This document shows positions 1-8,381 of a stretch of DNA of 64,000 bases, one piece after another. Every line of letters starts with the position of its first letter. Position 1 is the first letter of the stretch. The DNA is from Fictibacillus phosphorivorans (GTDB taxonomy: Bacteria; Bacillota; Bacilli; Bacillales; Fictibacillaceae): NCBI RefSeq assembly GCF_007673525.1, contig NZ_VDZU01000001.1:3197911-3261910 (forward strand), given 5' to 3'. The notes under the pieces were generated by a model that made no database searches, had not been told where the DNA came from, and was given only the letters and a program-made list of their open reading frames with translations. Both the position numbers and the translations under genes were made by a program.

Positions 1-725
1 TCAGTGAATCCTGGATATTTCTCTGAGTTCCAATTAAAGCGTCCTCCGTCTACCACAACACCGCCAATAGCTGTTCCATGTCCGCCTATCCATTTTGTTG
101 CTGAGTGAATGACGATGTCTGCTCCATAGCTTAATGGTTTGGTTACATATGGCGTTGCAAACGTATTATCAATAATTAAAGGTACACCGCTCTCATGCGC
201 AATTTCTGCTACTGCCTCAATATCTAATACGTTAAGACTCGGGTTACCGATCGTTTCAGCAAAAAATGCTTTCGTGTTTGGAGTAACCGCTTTTCTGAAG
301 TTCTCAGGGTCTTCTGCATCTACAAACTTTACGTTGATTCCGTATTTTGGAAGAGTAGTAGAAAACAGGTTATAAGTTCCTCCATATAGATTCGTAGCTG
401 CAATAATTTCATCGCCTGCATGTGCGACGTTTAAGATAGCAAGAGCAATCGCTGACATACCGGAAGAAGTAGCGACAGCTGCAACACCATCTTCTAGAAG
501 TGCAACTCTTTTCTCAAAAACATCAACAGTTGGATTTCCGATTCGGCTGTAGATATTTCCTGGCTCGTCGAGTGCGAAAAGGCTTTGCGCATGATCTGTA
601 TCAGAAAAAACGTAGGAAGTAGTCTGGTAGACAGGTACTGCTCGTGATCCTGTCGTTGGGTCAGGCGCTTGCCCCCCATGTAATAGCAATGTTTCAATAT
701 CGTATCCGTCAAAAGATTTTGTCAT
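1..725 (-). CDS. metY: O-acetylhomoserine sulfhydrylase (partial, C-terminus off window)
   Basis: PLP-dependent Cys/Met-metabolism enzyme that makes homocysteine from O-acetylhomoserine and sulfide. The visible 241 residues start [18 protein letters not shown] and include the family features [25 protein letters not shown], the cofactor-contacting SSGMSA stretch, IDNTFATPY, and [10 protein letters not shown] with the Schiff-base lysine. The ATG at 725 has a GAAGGAG ribosome binding site. The gene runs off the left edge, so roughly the last 190 residues of a typical 425-430 residue enzyme are missing from view. A SAM-I riboswitch about 190 bases upstream indicates repression by S-adenosylmethionine. 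Cystathionine gamma-synthase is a related alternative, but the motif spacing fits MetY better. Confidence 0.9.
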   Translation of the reverse strand, partial: MTKSFDGYDIETLLLHGGQAPDPTTGSRAVPVYQTTSYVFSDTDHAQSLFALDEPGNIYSRIGNPTVDVFEKRVALLEDGVAAVATSSGMSAIALAILNVAHAGDEIIAATNLYGGTYNLFSTTLPKYGINVKFVDAEDPENFRKAVTPNTKAFFAETIGNPSLNVLDIEAVAEIAHESGVPLIIDNTFATPYVTKPLSYGADIVIHSATKWIGGHGTAIGGVVVDGGRFNWNSEKYPGFT

Positions 726-871
726 TGTATTCGCTCCTTCTTATTATTCAAATAAAATCTATAGGAAAACTAGGGATAAAGATTAATGCTCTTCCCTTTT
801 GCTATATTCAATTTTTAAAATGAAATAAGTGACTAAGTGATGTTTGTGATTGAAGTATGATAAGGGGGAAA

Positions 872-900
872 AAGAAAAACCCCCTTCCTAAGAAGAGGGT
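872..900 (-). terminator. Expression-platform terminator of the metY S box
   Basis: On the minus strand CCCTCTTC and GAAGGGGG form a stem with a TTAG loop followed by TTTTTC. It lies directly after the S-box P1 helix and is the expected SAM-dependent terminator. Confidence 0.85.
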
Positions 901-910
901 TTTGGTCCTC

Positions 911-1030
911 CTCTTATCTTTCAGATCAAAAAATAGATCTGTAGGAATTGGCACCTTTCCAAACCAAAATGTGGTTTGTTGGTTGCCGGGCTTCATCGGG
1001 CCTAGTCCCTCCGCCTCTCTGGATAAGAGA
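911..1030 (-). ncRNA. SAM-I riboswitch (S box)
   Basis: Read on the minus strand, this shows the S-box core: GAGGGACTAGGCCCGATGAA, then CGGCAACC, then GGTGCCAATTCC. The P1 helix is closed by CTTATC (1024-1019 side) and GATAAGAG (918-911). It lies in the leader of metY and is followed by an intrinsic terminator, the usual SAM-off arrangement for methionine genes in Bacillaceae. Confidence 0.96.
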
Positions 1031-1205
1031 TATTCAAATTATGTTTAACACATTAACGTGCTGATGTTTGTTTTGTTCTTGAATAGGATTATAGAGTATG
1101 ATGTTTTAGAAAGTCAACCGTTTTTTGAAAAGTCATAAAAGTTATACAAAAGAATGAGTGTTCAACTGTCAGCTTTGAATTAAGATTATGCCCATGCTAT
1201 GCCGG

Positions 1206-2315
1206 TTATGCTAACTTTGTTCCACTTTTTTCATCAAACCACTGAAACTCTTCGATTTTTTTTACAAGTACCGTTATTCGATTGGCAATTGCCTCTTTCT
1301 CTCCGAATCGGATTTTCTGTTCAGACGTTAATTCATCATTCTGAAGCAGCTGCCAATGCGTTACAGTTAGATCAGTAAGTTGGATAAACTCCTCTTGTTT
1401 AACTCGACGCTTTACTGCTAGATCTCCATTAGAATAACCTTCTAAAAATCCGTCTGCCATTCTTTTCAATTGATCTTCATACCGATCAAATTCGTGCCGT
1501 GCATAACGCGGTGCATTAAAAAATGTTGGGAACAAGGTACGGTAATTATTAAGAAAATTCCCCGCCAGTGAATCACCACTATATAGGATCGGTAAAGGAT
1601 CGATCAAACAGACAGTACCATCTGAATAAAGCAATACGTTCTCTGGAGATGTATCTTGGTTCGTAAGTACAATCGTATGATTCTCGATCTCTCTATCTTC
1701 CATACAGTTTTGAAGGTCAATCAGAGCTGATGGAGACACGGCACCATCATATGTATGAATAAATTTTTGAAAATCATCTATGTATTCCTTGTTTTCTTCT
1801 TTCATAGATTCAGAAACATCTGACTGAAAATTCCCTTCAATATGTTTTCCGTTCCATGAGAGATAACCGAACCCTTTTAAGCCATGATGTGCAGCATTCA
1901 TCTTGCGAAAGAACTCACCAAGTTCTGCTCCGATATGAAACGCTTCTACAGCCGTTAGTTGATCAAGCTTGATCGCCTTTCCCGCATAAGATTCAACGGT
2001 AAATGTTCTGTCTTTTTCTACATGATAGTTGAAAAAAGCAGGGCAGATTCCTGGTTTAACTTGGTTAGCTAGCTCATAATATGCCCTAGTCCCTGCATAT
2101 TCTGAGTGAATGGCTTCTTCATCAAACTCAACGTTCTTCCCGTAGGCCTCTCCTTTCGGAAAACGAACGACCACAGCATCTCCAGAACGCAGCTGAACAA
2201 GATAAGCAAGATGCCACGCTCCTTCACCTAAATATTGAACTTGAGTCGGATCTTTAAGTTCTTCTAACCCACTTTTTTGCAGTGCATAATCAATCAAGTC
2301 AAATGTCTCTTTCAT
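1206..2315 (-). CDS. APH-fold phosphotransferase family protein
   Basis: 369 residues with the aminoglycoside phosphotransferase/choline kinase fold. The N-lobe has LGEGAWHLAYLV (nucleotide loop) and VVVRFPKG (the likely ATP-binding lysine region). The C-lobe has LTNQDTSPENVLL, corresponding to the catalytic HxDxxxxN loop with His replaced by Asn-Gln, and CLIDPLPILYSGD, the metal-binding loop. The ATG at 2315 follows AGAGGAAC. The substrate cannot be read from sequence: small-molecule kinases for sugars, choline, methylthioribose or antibiotics all share this fold, so resistance should not be assumed. It is monocistronic and faces metY across the S-box region. A 265-base gap on its 5' side carries the 20-bp repeat at 2471. 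Confidence 0.8.
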   Translation of the reverse strand: MKETFDLIDYALQKSGLEELKDPTQVQYLGEGAWHLAYLVQLRSGDAVVVRFPKGEAYGKNVEFDEEAIHSEYAGTRAYYELANQVKPGICPAFFNYHVEKDRTFTVESYAGKAIKLDQLTAVEAFHIGAELGEFFRKMNAAHHGLKGFGYLSWNGKHIEGNFQSDVSESMKEENKEYIDDFQKFIHTYDGAVSPSALIDLQNCMEDREIENHTIVLTNQDTSPENVLLYSDGTVCLIDPLPILYSGDSLAGNFLNNYRTLFPTFFNAPRYARHEFDRYEDQLKRMADGFLEGYSNGDLAVKRRVKQEEFIQLTDLTVTHWQLLQNDELTSEQKIRFGEKEAIANRITVLVKKIEEFQWFDEKSGTKLA

Positions 2316-2470
2316 AAGAAGTTCCTCTTTCTAAAATTGAAAATACGTTACATGAAACATATATTCGGTGTCTGTCGAAAAAAATCCTTTTTTCTTAGGT
2401 TTTCTTGTAGGTCTGAAGCCTTATGGAGGGATAAGAAGAGGCGTACATGAGGAATGTAAAAGCGGTGTGG

Positions 2471-2530
2471 CCGTGTATTTTCGTATGGCGCTCGTATTTT
2501 TCGTATGGCGCTCGTCCAACGAGCCTAACA
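2471..2530. repeat. Short 20-bp-period repeat in intergenic region
   Basis: TCGTATGGCG occurs at 2481 and again exactly 20 bases on at 2501, with the flanks CGTGTATTT and CTCGTATTTT also aligned. A third, diverged unit begins CTCGTCC at 2511. The 9-base inverted repeat GCTCGTCCA (2510-2518) and TGGACGAGC (2536-2544) follows. It lies between two minus-strand genes and resembles the longer arrays at 37574 and 62319. Confidence 0.7.
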
Positions 2531-2579
2531 GACGCTGGACGAGCTCTTCAAGAACTTACAAAGTGCCGATTACCATCAA

Positions 2580-3227
2580 TCAATCTACATATGTGACGAT
2601 TTCTTCTACTGCTTTTCTTGCGAGTTTTTTCGGTTGATCTTGTGGATGCCCCAGTGAAATTACCATGTTGATCTGTTTCTTAGACGGAATTTCTAAAAAG
2701 TCGCGAATCGCATCTTGCGCAAGCAATACTGGGCCAGTCATCGGACAAGTACCAAGTCCACGCGCATGGGCTGCAAGCATCAAGTTTTGAATCGCTAAGC
2801 AGCTGCTCTTGATTCCTTCCTCTTCCCAAACCGATTCTTTAGCAAGTTCGATCGGATCAAAGATTTTTTCACGAAACTTAGACTCGTAAGGAGTGGCTAA
2901 ACAGATAATCAACACAGGTGCCCCAGAGAACGCCGTCGCATACGGACCGAAAGAGCGCGTCAGCAATTTTGCTTCCTTCGTTTTGCCGTTCTCTTCAGCT
3001 CTTGCAGCCAATTTATGAATAGCATCCCACGTCATCTCTTCAATTTTCTTTACTTTATCTTTGTTTCGAATCACAATAAATTCCCACGTTTGTGAATTCG
3101 TGTCACTCGGGGCGTAACGGGCGCAATCCATGATTTCATAAATGTCTTCTTCAGCAACCGCTTGATCCGTAAACTTTCGAACACTTCTTCTGCCGTGCAC
3201 GATTTCTTTAAAATCTTCGTATTTCAT
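2580..3227 (-). CDS. Nitroreductase family FMN oxidoreductase
   Basis: 215 residues from the ATG at 3227, which has AGAGGAG six bases upstream; a longer reading frame to 3245 has no suitable ribosome binding site. The N-terminal GRRSVRKF motif and APSDTNSQTWEFIVI are the classic FMN-binding elements of NfsA/FRP-type nitroreductases, and the C-terminal GLGTCPMTGP and ISLGHPQDQP elements complete the fold. It probably reduces nitro, quinone or similar electrophiles with NAD(P)H in the cytoplasm. The natural substrate is not determinable. A SigA-like promoter lies just upstream (TTGTAG, 17 bases, TATAAT). Confidence 0.88.
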   Translation of the reverse strand: MKYEDFKEIVHGRRSVRKFTDQAVAEEDIYEIMDCARYAPSDTNSQTWEFIVIRNKDKVKKIEEMTWDAIHKLAARAEENGKTKEAKLLTRSFGPYATAFSGAPVLIICLATPYESKFREKIFDPIELAKESVWEEEGIKSSCLAIQNLMLAAHARGLGTCPMTGPVLLAQDAIRDFLEIPSKKQINMVISLGHPQDQPKKLARKAVEEIVTYVD

Positions 3228-3267
3228 GATTGTCTCCTCTAGCACATGTATTGGATATTCTAAATGT

Positions 3268-3296
3268 ATTATACAAAAGATTGGAACTCTCTACAA
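3268..3296 (-). promoter_or_regulatory. SigA-type promoter of the nitroreductase gene
   Basis: On the minus strand TTGTAG (3296-3291) and TATAAT (3273-3268) are separated by 17 bases, about 40 bases before the start codon. Confidence 0.6.
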
Positions 3297-3306
3297 AATA
3301 CGTAAA

Positions 3307-3333
3307 AGAACAGTGCTTATTTTGCACTGTTCT
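3307..3333 (-). terminator. Terminator overlapping the end of the 3317 gene
   Basis: AGAACAGTGC and GCACTGTTCT pair around AAAATAA and are followed on the minus strand by TTTTACG. Confidence 0.7.
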
Positions 3334-3541
3334 CTGTTGATTCTATATCTTTTTTCGTTTTAATTCTTAATCCGATTAGGATGAGTGAAGCTCCTAATAA
3401 TACACTTACAATATGGATGGGATCCATATTAAGTGACTCCCTTTGAACATTTAACTTCTCTACGTACATTCCTAGCAGATAAGTACTGATCAGAACGATT
3501 ATCCCAGCAGTAATGAGTCCAGCCTTAACATATGGCTTCAT
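3317..3541 (-). CDS. Small two-helix membrane protein
   Basis: 74 residues with two predicted membrane helices (about residues 8-26 and 44-60) and a short charged C-terminus. The ATG at 3541 has an AAAGGTGG ribosome binding site. I do not recognise a family. The intrinsic terminator at 3307 begins in the last codons of the gene. Confidence 0.6.
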   Translation of the reverse strand: MKPYVKAGLITAGIIVLISTYLLGMYVEKLNVQRESLNMDPIHIVSVLLGASLILIGLRIKTKKDIESTENSAK

Positions 3542-3627
3542 GGAAAAACCACCTTTTCCCTTTTACATTTAACTTATTCTTAGGAAAAGATAGAATACCT
3601 TTATTCTTTAAAAACAAATTTAGCTAA

Positions 3628-4149
3628 CTAATTGGCTTTTGCAAGATTCATCCGTTCTTCAACGAAAGAACGCACTTCCTCTTCAGCTTTTTTCTTGATA
3701 ACAAATTCTACATATCTTTCACCTGTATGAAACCGAACTAATCCCCAGCTCGGATACCCCGGGTTTTCAGCTTGAAGCCCCGTTATCCAATCCACTGAAT
3801 CAATCTGATTCCAATCATAAAATTTCGTTGCCGATACAACGCCCCTCTTGCCGATCGCTCCGCGCCATATTTGAGTAAAATAAAGCAGTGTTAGAAACAC
3901 AAGTAAACAAATCATTAATACATTAACGGGCATTGAGAGTTTCAACAAACCAAAACCTTGTGTGATAATGACCACGATCATAATCTCATGTGTCCAAAAA
4001 TTCTTTTGTGTATATTCTCCACTATAAGAAAGTCCATAGACAGGAACTGCTCTTTTTTTGTCTTTCACATTTTTCAAAAGGTAGTAAACGGCTGCAATGA
4101 TTCCTAATACGATTAAGATTCCAAAAAACACATTTAAGAAAAGTTCCAT
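3628..4149 (-). CDS. Membrane protein with PH-like C-terminal region, unknown function
   Basis: 173 residues. The ATG at 4149 (MELFLNVFFG) is preferred over the longer frame because GGGGTG lies just upstream. There is an N-terminal helix (residues 3-25), then two closely spaced helices around residues 58-95, and a soluble C-terminal part containing FYDWNQIDSVDW and ERYVEFVIKKKAEEEV. This looks like the small pleckstrin-like domain of several Bacillus membrane proteins, but the match is only by general appearance. It stands alone between small-protein genes. Confidence 0.55.
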   Translation of the reverse strand: MELFLNVFFGILIVLGIIAAVYYLLKNVKDKKRAVPVYGLSYSGEYTQKNFWTHEIMIVVIITQGFGLLKLSMPVNVLMICLLVFLTLLYFTQIWRGAIGKRGVVSATKFYDWNQIDSVDWITGLQAENPGYPSWGLVRFHTGERYVEFVIKKKAEEEVRSFVEERMNLAKAN

Positions 4150-4215
4150 GTTTAAACACCCCACGTATCTTATATACAATAATACGAATAAACAATGGAA
4201 AAAGTTTCAAAAAAG

Positions 4216-4242
4216 TGAAAAGACACCTTTTAAGAGGTGCCT
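4216..4242 (-). terminator. Terminator of the YflT-type stress gene
   Basis: GGCACC and GGTGTC pair around TCTTAAAA on the minus strand and are followed by TTTTC, just after the 4256 gene. Confidence 0.7.
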
Positions 4243-4255
4243 TCAAAATCTACCT

Positions 4256-4687
4256 TTATTTTCGTTCAACCATCACTAAGATCTTGCCATCTTGTAAATC
4301 CTGCATGTATCTCTCTGCATCACTTTCCGAAACGTCCATGTTTTGAAGAATTTCTTTCATATCCGTCTCATCGTGATCAAACATTGCAGCAAACGGTCCA
4401 GCTGCTAAAAGTGGTCCGACCCCTGGTACTCCGAGGCCAGGAACAGCAATCCCTCCGCCGATACCTGTTAGAAAACCTGCGATCGTGCCATATGTCGCAC
4501 TGTCTGCATCATCTTCTGTAATCTTTCTTTCGTTTACATGTGTCTCGTCTGCCACATGATCAACCATCTCATCATCTTTCGCAACGATCGAAATATCAGA
4601 TGGATGATATCCTTTTTCGACCAATGCCTTGATTGCGCCAACCGCTTCTTCTTCTTTCGTATATGTACCTATGATATCTTTTTTCAT
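4256..4687 (-). CDS. YflT-family general stress protein
   Basis: 143 residues from the ATG at 4687 (MKKDIIGTYTKEEEAV), where GGAGG lies eight bases upstream; the longer TTG frame would place the ribosome binding site inside the gene. The N-terminal 70 residues match the heat-induced/general stress YflT domain (VGAIKALVEKGYHPSDISIV). A glycine-rich hydrophobic segment follows (GTIAGFLTGIGGGIAVPGLG), then an acidic tail. Relatives such as GsiB-neighbour and GS17M-type proteins belong to the SigB general stress regulon. A well-placed SigB-like promoter upstream supports that here. Molecular function is unknown. Confidence 0.85.
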   Translation of the reverse strand: MKKDIIGTYTKEEEAVGAIKALVEKGYHPSDISIVAKDDEMVDHVADETHVNERKITEDDADSATYGTIAGFLTGIGGGIAVPGLGVPGVGPLLAAGPFAAMFDHDETDMKEILQNMDVSESDAERYMQDLQDGKILVMVERK

Positions 4688-4721
4688 TTGGTTTCCCTCC
4701 AAACGCTTCTTTACAAGTAGG

Positions 4722-4746
4722 TTCCCCTGTTAAGCATTTTTTAAAC
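4722..4746 (-). promoter_or_regulatory. SigB-type promoter of the yflT-like gene
   Basis: On the minus strand GTTTAA (4746-4741), a 13-base spacer, then GGGGAA (4727-4722). This closely follows the SigB consensus GTTTAA-N12-15-GGGWAW. It sits between the corA stop codon and the yflT-like start. Confidence 0.7.
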
Positions 4747-4751
4747 GGTAC

Positions 4752-5705
4752 TCAATCTTGTTCAAACCAACCTTTTTTCTTGAACCAAATGGACATAACA
4801 GCTCCTAAAAAGACCATAAAACCAAGTACATAGAAGTAACCATTCTTAGTTTGAAGCTCAGGCATGTTTACAAAGTTCATCCCATAAAGGCCCGCAATAA
4901 AGGTTAACGGCATGAATATCGTTGTAATTACAGTTAATGTTTTCATGATATTGTTCATACGGTAAGAGTTAAGAGAGATGTAATTATCACGAATATCAGA
5001 TGTCATCTCTCTCGCTGAAGTCATCATATCGGTTAACCTCAGGAGATGATCATATATATCATGAAAATAGGACCTTTCATCCGCATCTAAACCCACTCGT
5101 TTTGATTCGAGCATCCGATACAGAAGCTCGCGCATAGGTACGACAGTTTTTCTTAATGTTAAGAGATCTCCTCTAATATCAAAGATCTGGTTAATGATTT
5201 TGGGTGCTTCATCATCTTCGTTGCTTTCGATGGAAATTACCCGTTCTTCTAATTCATGCATAATGGGAAAATACATATCTACCAGTTTATCCATCATCTT
5301 ATGAAGAAGTTCATTTTTACCTAGTTCAGGCGGAATCGTCTCGAGCCCACTTAAATACTTCCATACAAAATCAATCTCTGGAACGTTTGTTTTATGATAC
5401 GTAACCACACAGTTTTTTGTTGTGAAGATATCAACCTCAGTTGCTTCAAGTGTGTTTTTGTCTAAAGCGTGAACCACATAAAACAGGTGATCTTCATAAA
5501 ATTCAACCTTTGGACGTTGCAAGGCATTCACACAGTCCTCAACAGCAAGAGGATGGAAGTCAAAAAAAGTACGCAATAAATTGGTTTCACCAGATGTCGG
5601 ACAGTCAAAGTCAACCCAGAACCAATCAGGCTTCATTTCATTGATTTGCCGAAACGGTGGATTGATGATTACTTTATGATCGATGATAGCGATTGTACGG
5701 ACCAT
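4752..5705 (-). CDS. corA: CorA-type magnesium/cobalt transporter
   Basis: 317 residues from the ATG at 5705, preceded by GAAGGTG. The long N-terminal cytoplasmic domain (to about residue 255) is rich in acidic and helical segments. Two C-terminal membrane helices follow (about 257-277 and 290-310), with the signature YGMNF ending the first. CorA proteins form pentameric channels for Mg2+ import, sometimes Co2+ or Ni2+. The final KKKGW segment fits the basic C-terminus of the family. It is a single gene whose 3' end carries the SigB promoter of the next gene. Confidence 0.93.
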   Translation of the reverse strand: MVRTIAIIDHKVIINPPFRQINEMKPDWFWVDFDCPTSGETNLLRTFFDFHPLAVEDCVNALQRPKVEFYEDHLFYVVHALDKNTLEATEVDIFTTKNCVVTYHKTNVPEIDFVWKYLSGLETIPPELGKNELLHKMMDKLVDMYFPIMHELEERVISIESNEDDEAPKIINQIFDIRGDLLTLRKTVVPMRELLYRMLESKRVGLDADERSYFHDIYDHLLRLTDMMTSAREMTSDIRDNYISLNSYRMNNIMKTLTVITTIFMPLTFIAGLYGMNFVNMPELQTKNGYFYVLGFMVFLGAVMSIWFKKKGWFEQD

Positions 5706-5924
5706 GATTACACCTTCTTTCACTTATTATCATTTCCCTAATTTCTTTAACTTTTTTCAGTGGTTTGAAACATTTGTTTAGGTATGTAGCATTTATCTAC
5801 AATAATCGATGCTTTTTATTTTGACAATAAAAAAACTACGATCTTTTAATGATCAATAAACAACTTTCTATTTTCCTTAATCTGTTAAAATATAGTGAAG
5901 TAAGATATGGGGGGATTGTTAGTA

Positions 5925-6317
5925 TTGAACAAAAGAATGGTACTATCTTTTGCCTTTATTTTATTGATAGTTTCAAGTGTTTCCGTTTATAAATTCGTTC
6001 TTGAGAAGCACCGTTACTCATCTGTTTCTATAGTTCCCGAGCATCGCAAAGACCTCCCACTTTACGAGGGATTAGAATTTCAAGATCATTATTATTTGAT
6101 TAAGGGCAACCATTGGTATGAGATTTATAAATTTTATAGAGATACTCTTCCGCACCATGGATGGAAGCCCGTTTATAAACATGCCTCTATAGAAGATTGG
6201 GGAGGATTTATGTTGAGGTTCCAAAAAGGTGATAAAGAACTCCATATTGATGGAGGCTGGCACCCAAATGTTAATGAAACAGAAACTACTTTTGACCTTA
6301 ATCCTGTCCACCATTAA
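5925..6317 (+). CDS. Membrane-anchored or secreted protein, unknown
   Basis: About 130 residues. The start is either the TTG at 5925, ten bases after GGGGGG, or the ATG at 5907, which overlaps that ribosome binding site; I prefer the TTG. An N-terminal hydrophobic helix (FAFILLIVSSVSVYKFV) suggests a signal anchor, with the remainder outside the cell. The body holds DHYYLIKGNHWYEIYKFYRD and HHGWKPVY, tyrosine- and tryptophan-rich stretches of no family I recognise. A bidirectional terminator follows. Confidence 0.55.
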   Translation: MNKRMVLSFAFILLIVSSVSVYKFVLEKHRYSSVSIVPEHRKDLPLYEGLEFQDHYYLIKGNHWYEIYKFYRDTLPHHGWKPVYKHASIEDWGGFMLRFQKGDKELHIDGGWHPNVNETETTFDLNPVHH

Positions 6318-6385
6318 ACATAATAAGTAGATGAAAAATTTATTTGTTAATATTGATGGAATCCTAACCGTATGTTGAGATGTTT

Positions 6386-6420
6386 AAACCCTTAGCCACT
6401 TGAAACCGCCAAGGGTTTTT
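6386..6420 (+). terminator. Bidirectional terminator between convergent genes
   Basis: AAACCCTT (6386) and AAGGGTTTTT (6411) pair across a 17-base loop between the plus-strand gene ending at 6317 and the VanW gene ending at 6422. Confidence 0.6.
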
Positions 6421-6421
6421 A

Positions 6422-7249
6422 CTATGCGTTTTTTTGATTCGCCTCAAGCAGTGGCTCGTACATCATGATGGCATGATTCTCGGTAACATATTCATCATCG
6501 ATCTGTTTTCTTTGACGGTTAAATACTTTGCGATGAATCAAATTATGTCTTAAATATCCACCCCAATAAGCAGGCGTGATCCAATGTTCCTTTTCATACA
6601 CTTCATACGATTGCAGTGGTTCTTGATCTGTCCGCCATTCTCCCACAAGGTGAGTATCCGTTAAAAATAAGTGAAGCTGGTAGGGCTGATTCGTCGTGTT
6701 CTTAATCTGCAAGTCTAAGTAGTTATAAGCACAAGTCGCTCCGCTTCCAAACGGCTGTGTACGCTTCGAGTCTGGAAACACATCATAACTGTGTCGGTGA
6801 CGCTCTGTGACAGAGAGCGATGTATGCAGGGTCATCCAATAGATCAAGTTTGAGAGCTGACACAGGCCACCACCCGTACCCTTCTTAAATTTTCCGTAAA
6901 ACAAGACCATTCCATCAACATACCCTTTTGAGCGTGTTGTCGTTCCAATGCTTTTCCAATACGAAAATGTTTCCCCAGGTTGGATCACGATACCGTTTAA
7001 TTGTTTGATAGCAATCCTGAGGTTCTTCACTTTATTATGCTGATACCACATGTCTACATCTATTAATTTCCGAAGAAGAATCGTCTGATGTGAAAAATGA
7101 ACATAGGGCAGCTGTTTATTCTTCCTTGTTTTGGCGTACGTCTTTTCATCTGTAAACCACTCTATATATCTTTTAAGCATATAATACTTTTTTCCTAACG
7201 AGATTCGTAATGCCGAACGCCGTTTCGGACGCAGGTCAAAATGGTTCAT
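6422..7249 (-). CDS. VanW family protein
   Basis: 275 residues from the ATG at 7249, which has GGAG eight bases upstream; the frame extends to 7342 but that extension crosses the palindrome at 7296 and lacks a ribosome binding site. The VanW core is visible: NGIVIQPGETFSYWKSIG, GYVDGMVLFYGKF, GTGGGLCQLSNLIYW and RHRHSYDVFPD. VanW proteins occur in some vancomycin resistance clusters and widely in Firmicutes; biochemical function is unsettled. No signal peptide is present, unlike many relatives. No other vancomycin genes are nearby, so resistance is not implied. Confidence 0.88.
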   Translation of the reverse strand: MNHFDLRPKRRSALRISLGKKYYMLKRYIEWFTDEKTYAKTRKNKQLPYVHFSHQTILLRKLIDVDMWYQHNKVKNLRIAIKQLNGIVIQPGETFSYWKSIGTTTRSKGYVDGMVLFYGKFKKGTGGGLCQLSNLIYWMTLHTSLSVTERHRHSYDVFPDSKRTQPFGSGATCAYNYLDLQIKNTTNQPYQLHLFLTDTHLVGEWRTDQEPLQSYEVYEKEHWITPAYWGGYLRHNLIHRKVFNRQRKQIDDEYVTENHAIMMYEPLLEANQKNA

Positions 7250-7277
7250 TTCCTTACTCCTTTTGCTCAATTTCATT

Positions 7278-7317
7278 ATGGGAAATAAATTGTTTGGGGT
7301 CAGACCCCATTTCCCAT
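7278..7317. repeat. REP-like palindrome GGGGTCAGACCCC with flanking inverted repeat
   Basis: The 13-base palindrome-like core GGGGTCAGACCCC at 7296-7308 is flanked by ATGGGAAAT (7278-7286) and ATTTCCCAT (7309-7317), a perfect 9-base inverted repeat. The same core, preceded by TTTGTTT, occurs at 22712. Such cores are typical of dispersed non-coding REP-like elements. Confidence 0.65.
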
Positions 7318-7454
7318 TATCTTCTAATTCTTCATTTGTCATTTATTTTCCTTTGGTGCTTGCGTTATAGTGGGGATATTACAAATAAAAATTTACTTCA
7401 TAAAGTTTATATTTTATGATGATAGGTAGTTTATAGAGTTGGAGGAATTATTGG

Positions 7455-8366
7455 ATGCTCGACAAATCGTTTTTACAGATGAATACCGTATTTATAAGCA
7501 TCCTCATCGAGGCACTTCCATTCGTTCTGATCGGGGTGCTTATCGCTGGTGTCATACAGATGTTTGTCACTGAGGAGATGGTGGCACGTATCATGCCTAA
7601 GAATAAGATAGGTGCTGTGTTATTCGGGGCTGTTTTAGGTGCAATCTTTCCGGCGTGTGAGTGCGGAATCGTACCGATCACAAGAAAGCTGATCGAAAAA
7701 GGTGTTCCTGTTTTTGCGGCCATACCTTTCATGCTCACAGGTCCGATCATCAACCCTGTCGTTTTATTTTCAACGTATGTTGCGTTCGGAAACAGATGGG
7801 AAGTTATGATCTATCGAGGCTCTCTTGCCATGATTGTTGCTGTTTTATTAGGTTTTATCCTTGCCGTTCAATTTAAAAATGTAAAAGTACTTAAGAATGA
7901 ATTAGGTGCTGTTTCCCGCTCACCGTTTAACAACGAAACGGCAGCAACGGTCTCATCGCCAAAGATTTCTTTTTATAACAAACTGAAAGGTACGTTCGTG
8001 CATGCTGTAGAAGAATTCTTCTCTGTCGGAAAATACTTAGTGATCGGTGCTTTGATTGCTGCGAGTATGCAAACGTACGTAAAAACATCAACACTTCTAG
8101 AGATTGGACAAGGTGAAGTATCATCTTCTCTTGTGATGATGGGATTAGCCTTTATCCTCTCTCTTTGTTCAGAAGCTGATGCTTTCATCGCGTCTTCGTT
8201 TCAAAGTACATTTACAATCGGTTCAATCGTTGCGTTTCTTGTCTATGGTCCGATGCTGGATGTGAAGAACGTCCTTATGATGCTAGCGGCTTTTAAGAAA
8301 AAGCTCGTTGTTAGTCTTGTTGTATATATCACGATCCTTGTTCTAGTCGGATCTCTATTTCTTTAA
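7455..8366 (+). CDS. YcgR-like permease (UPF0718/DUF318)
   Basis: 303 residues, mostly membrane: about eight helices in two halves. The first half carries PACECGIVPITRKL and the second SLCSEADAFIASSF, the paired polar motifs of the DUF318/UPF0718 permease family. ATG at 7455, GGAGG nine bases upstream. It is followed 15 bases later by its usual partner, the TIGR03943-type gene, as in B. subtilis ycgR-ycgQ. Substrate is unproven; the Cys/Glu/His content of the motifs and the metal-like cluster in the partner suggest a metal, which is inference. Confidence 0.85.
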   Translation: MLDKSFLQMNTVFISILIEALPFVLIGVLIAGVIQMFVTEEMVARIMPKNKIGAVLFGAVLGAIFPACECGIVPITRKLIEKGVPVFAAIPFMLTGPIINPVVLFSTYVAFGNRWEVMIYRGSLAMIVAVLLGFILAVQFKNVKVLKNELGAVSRSPFNNETAATVSSPKISFYNKLKGTFVHAVEEFFSVGKYLVIGALIAASMQTYVKTSTLLEIGQGEVSSSLVMMGLAFILSLCSEADAFIASSFQSTFTIGSIVAFLVYGPMLDVKNVLMMLAAFKKKLVVSLVVYITILVLVGSLFL

Positions 8367-8381
8367 AGGGGGTGCACATCT

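Noticed and set aside
1206-2315. Antibiotic resistance aminoglycoside phosphotransferase
   Set aside because: Only the fold is supported. The catalytic loop differs from characterised resistance enzymes and there is no resistance context.
6422-7249. Vancomycin resistance determinant
   Set aside because: VanW proteins are widespread; no vanHAX or vanRS genes are present in the window.
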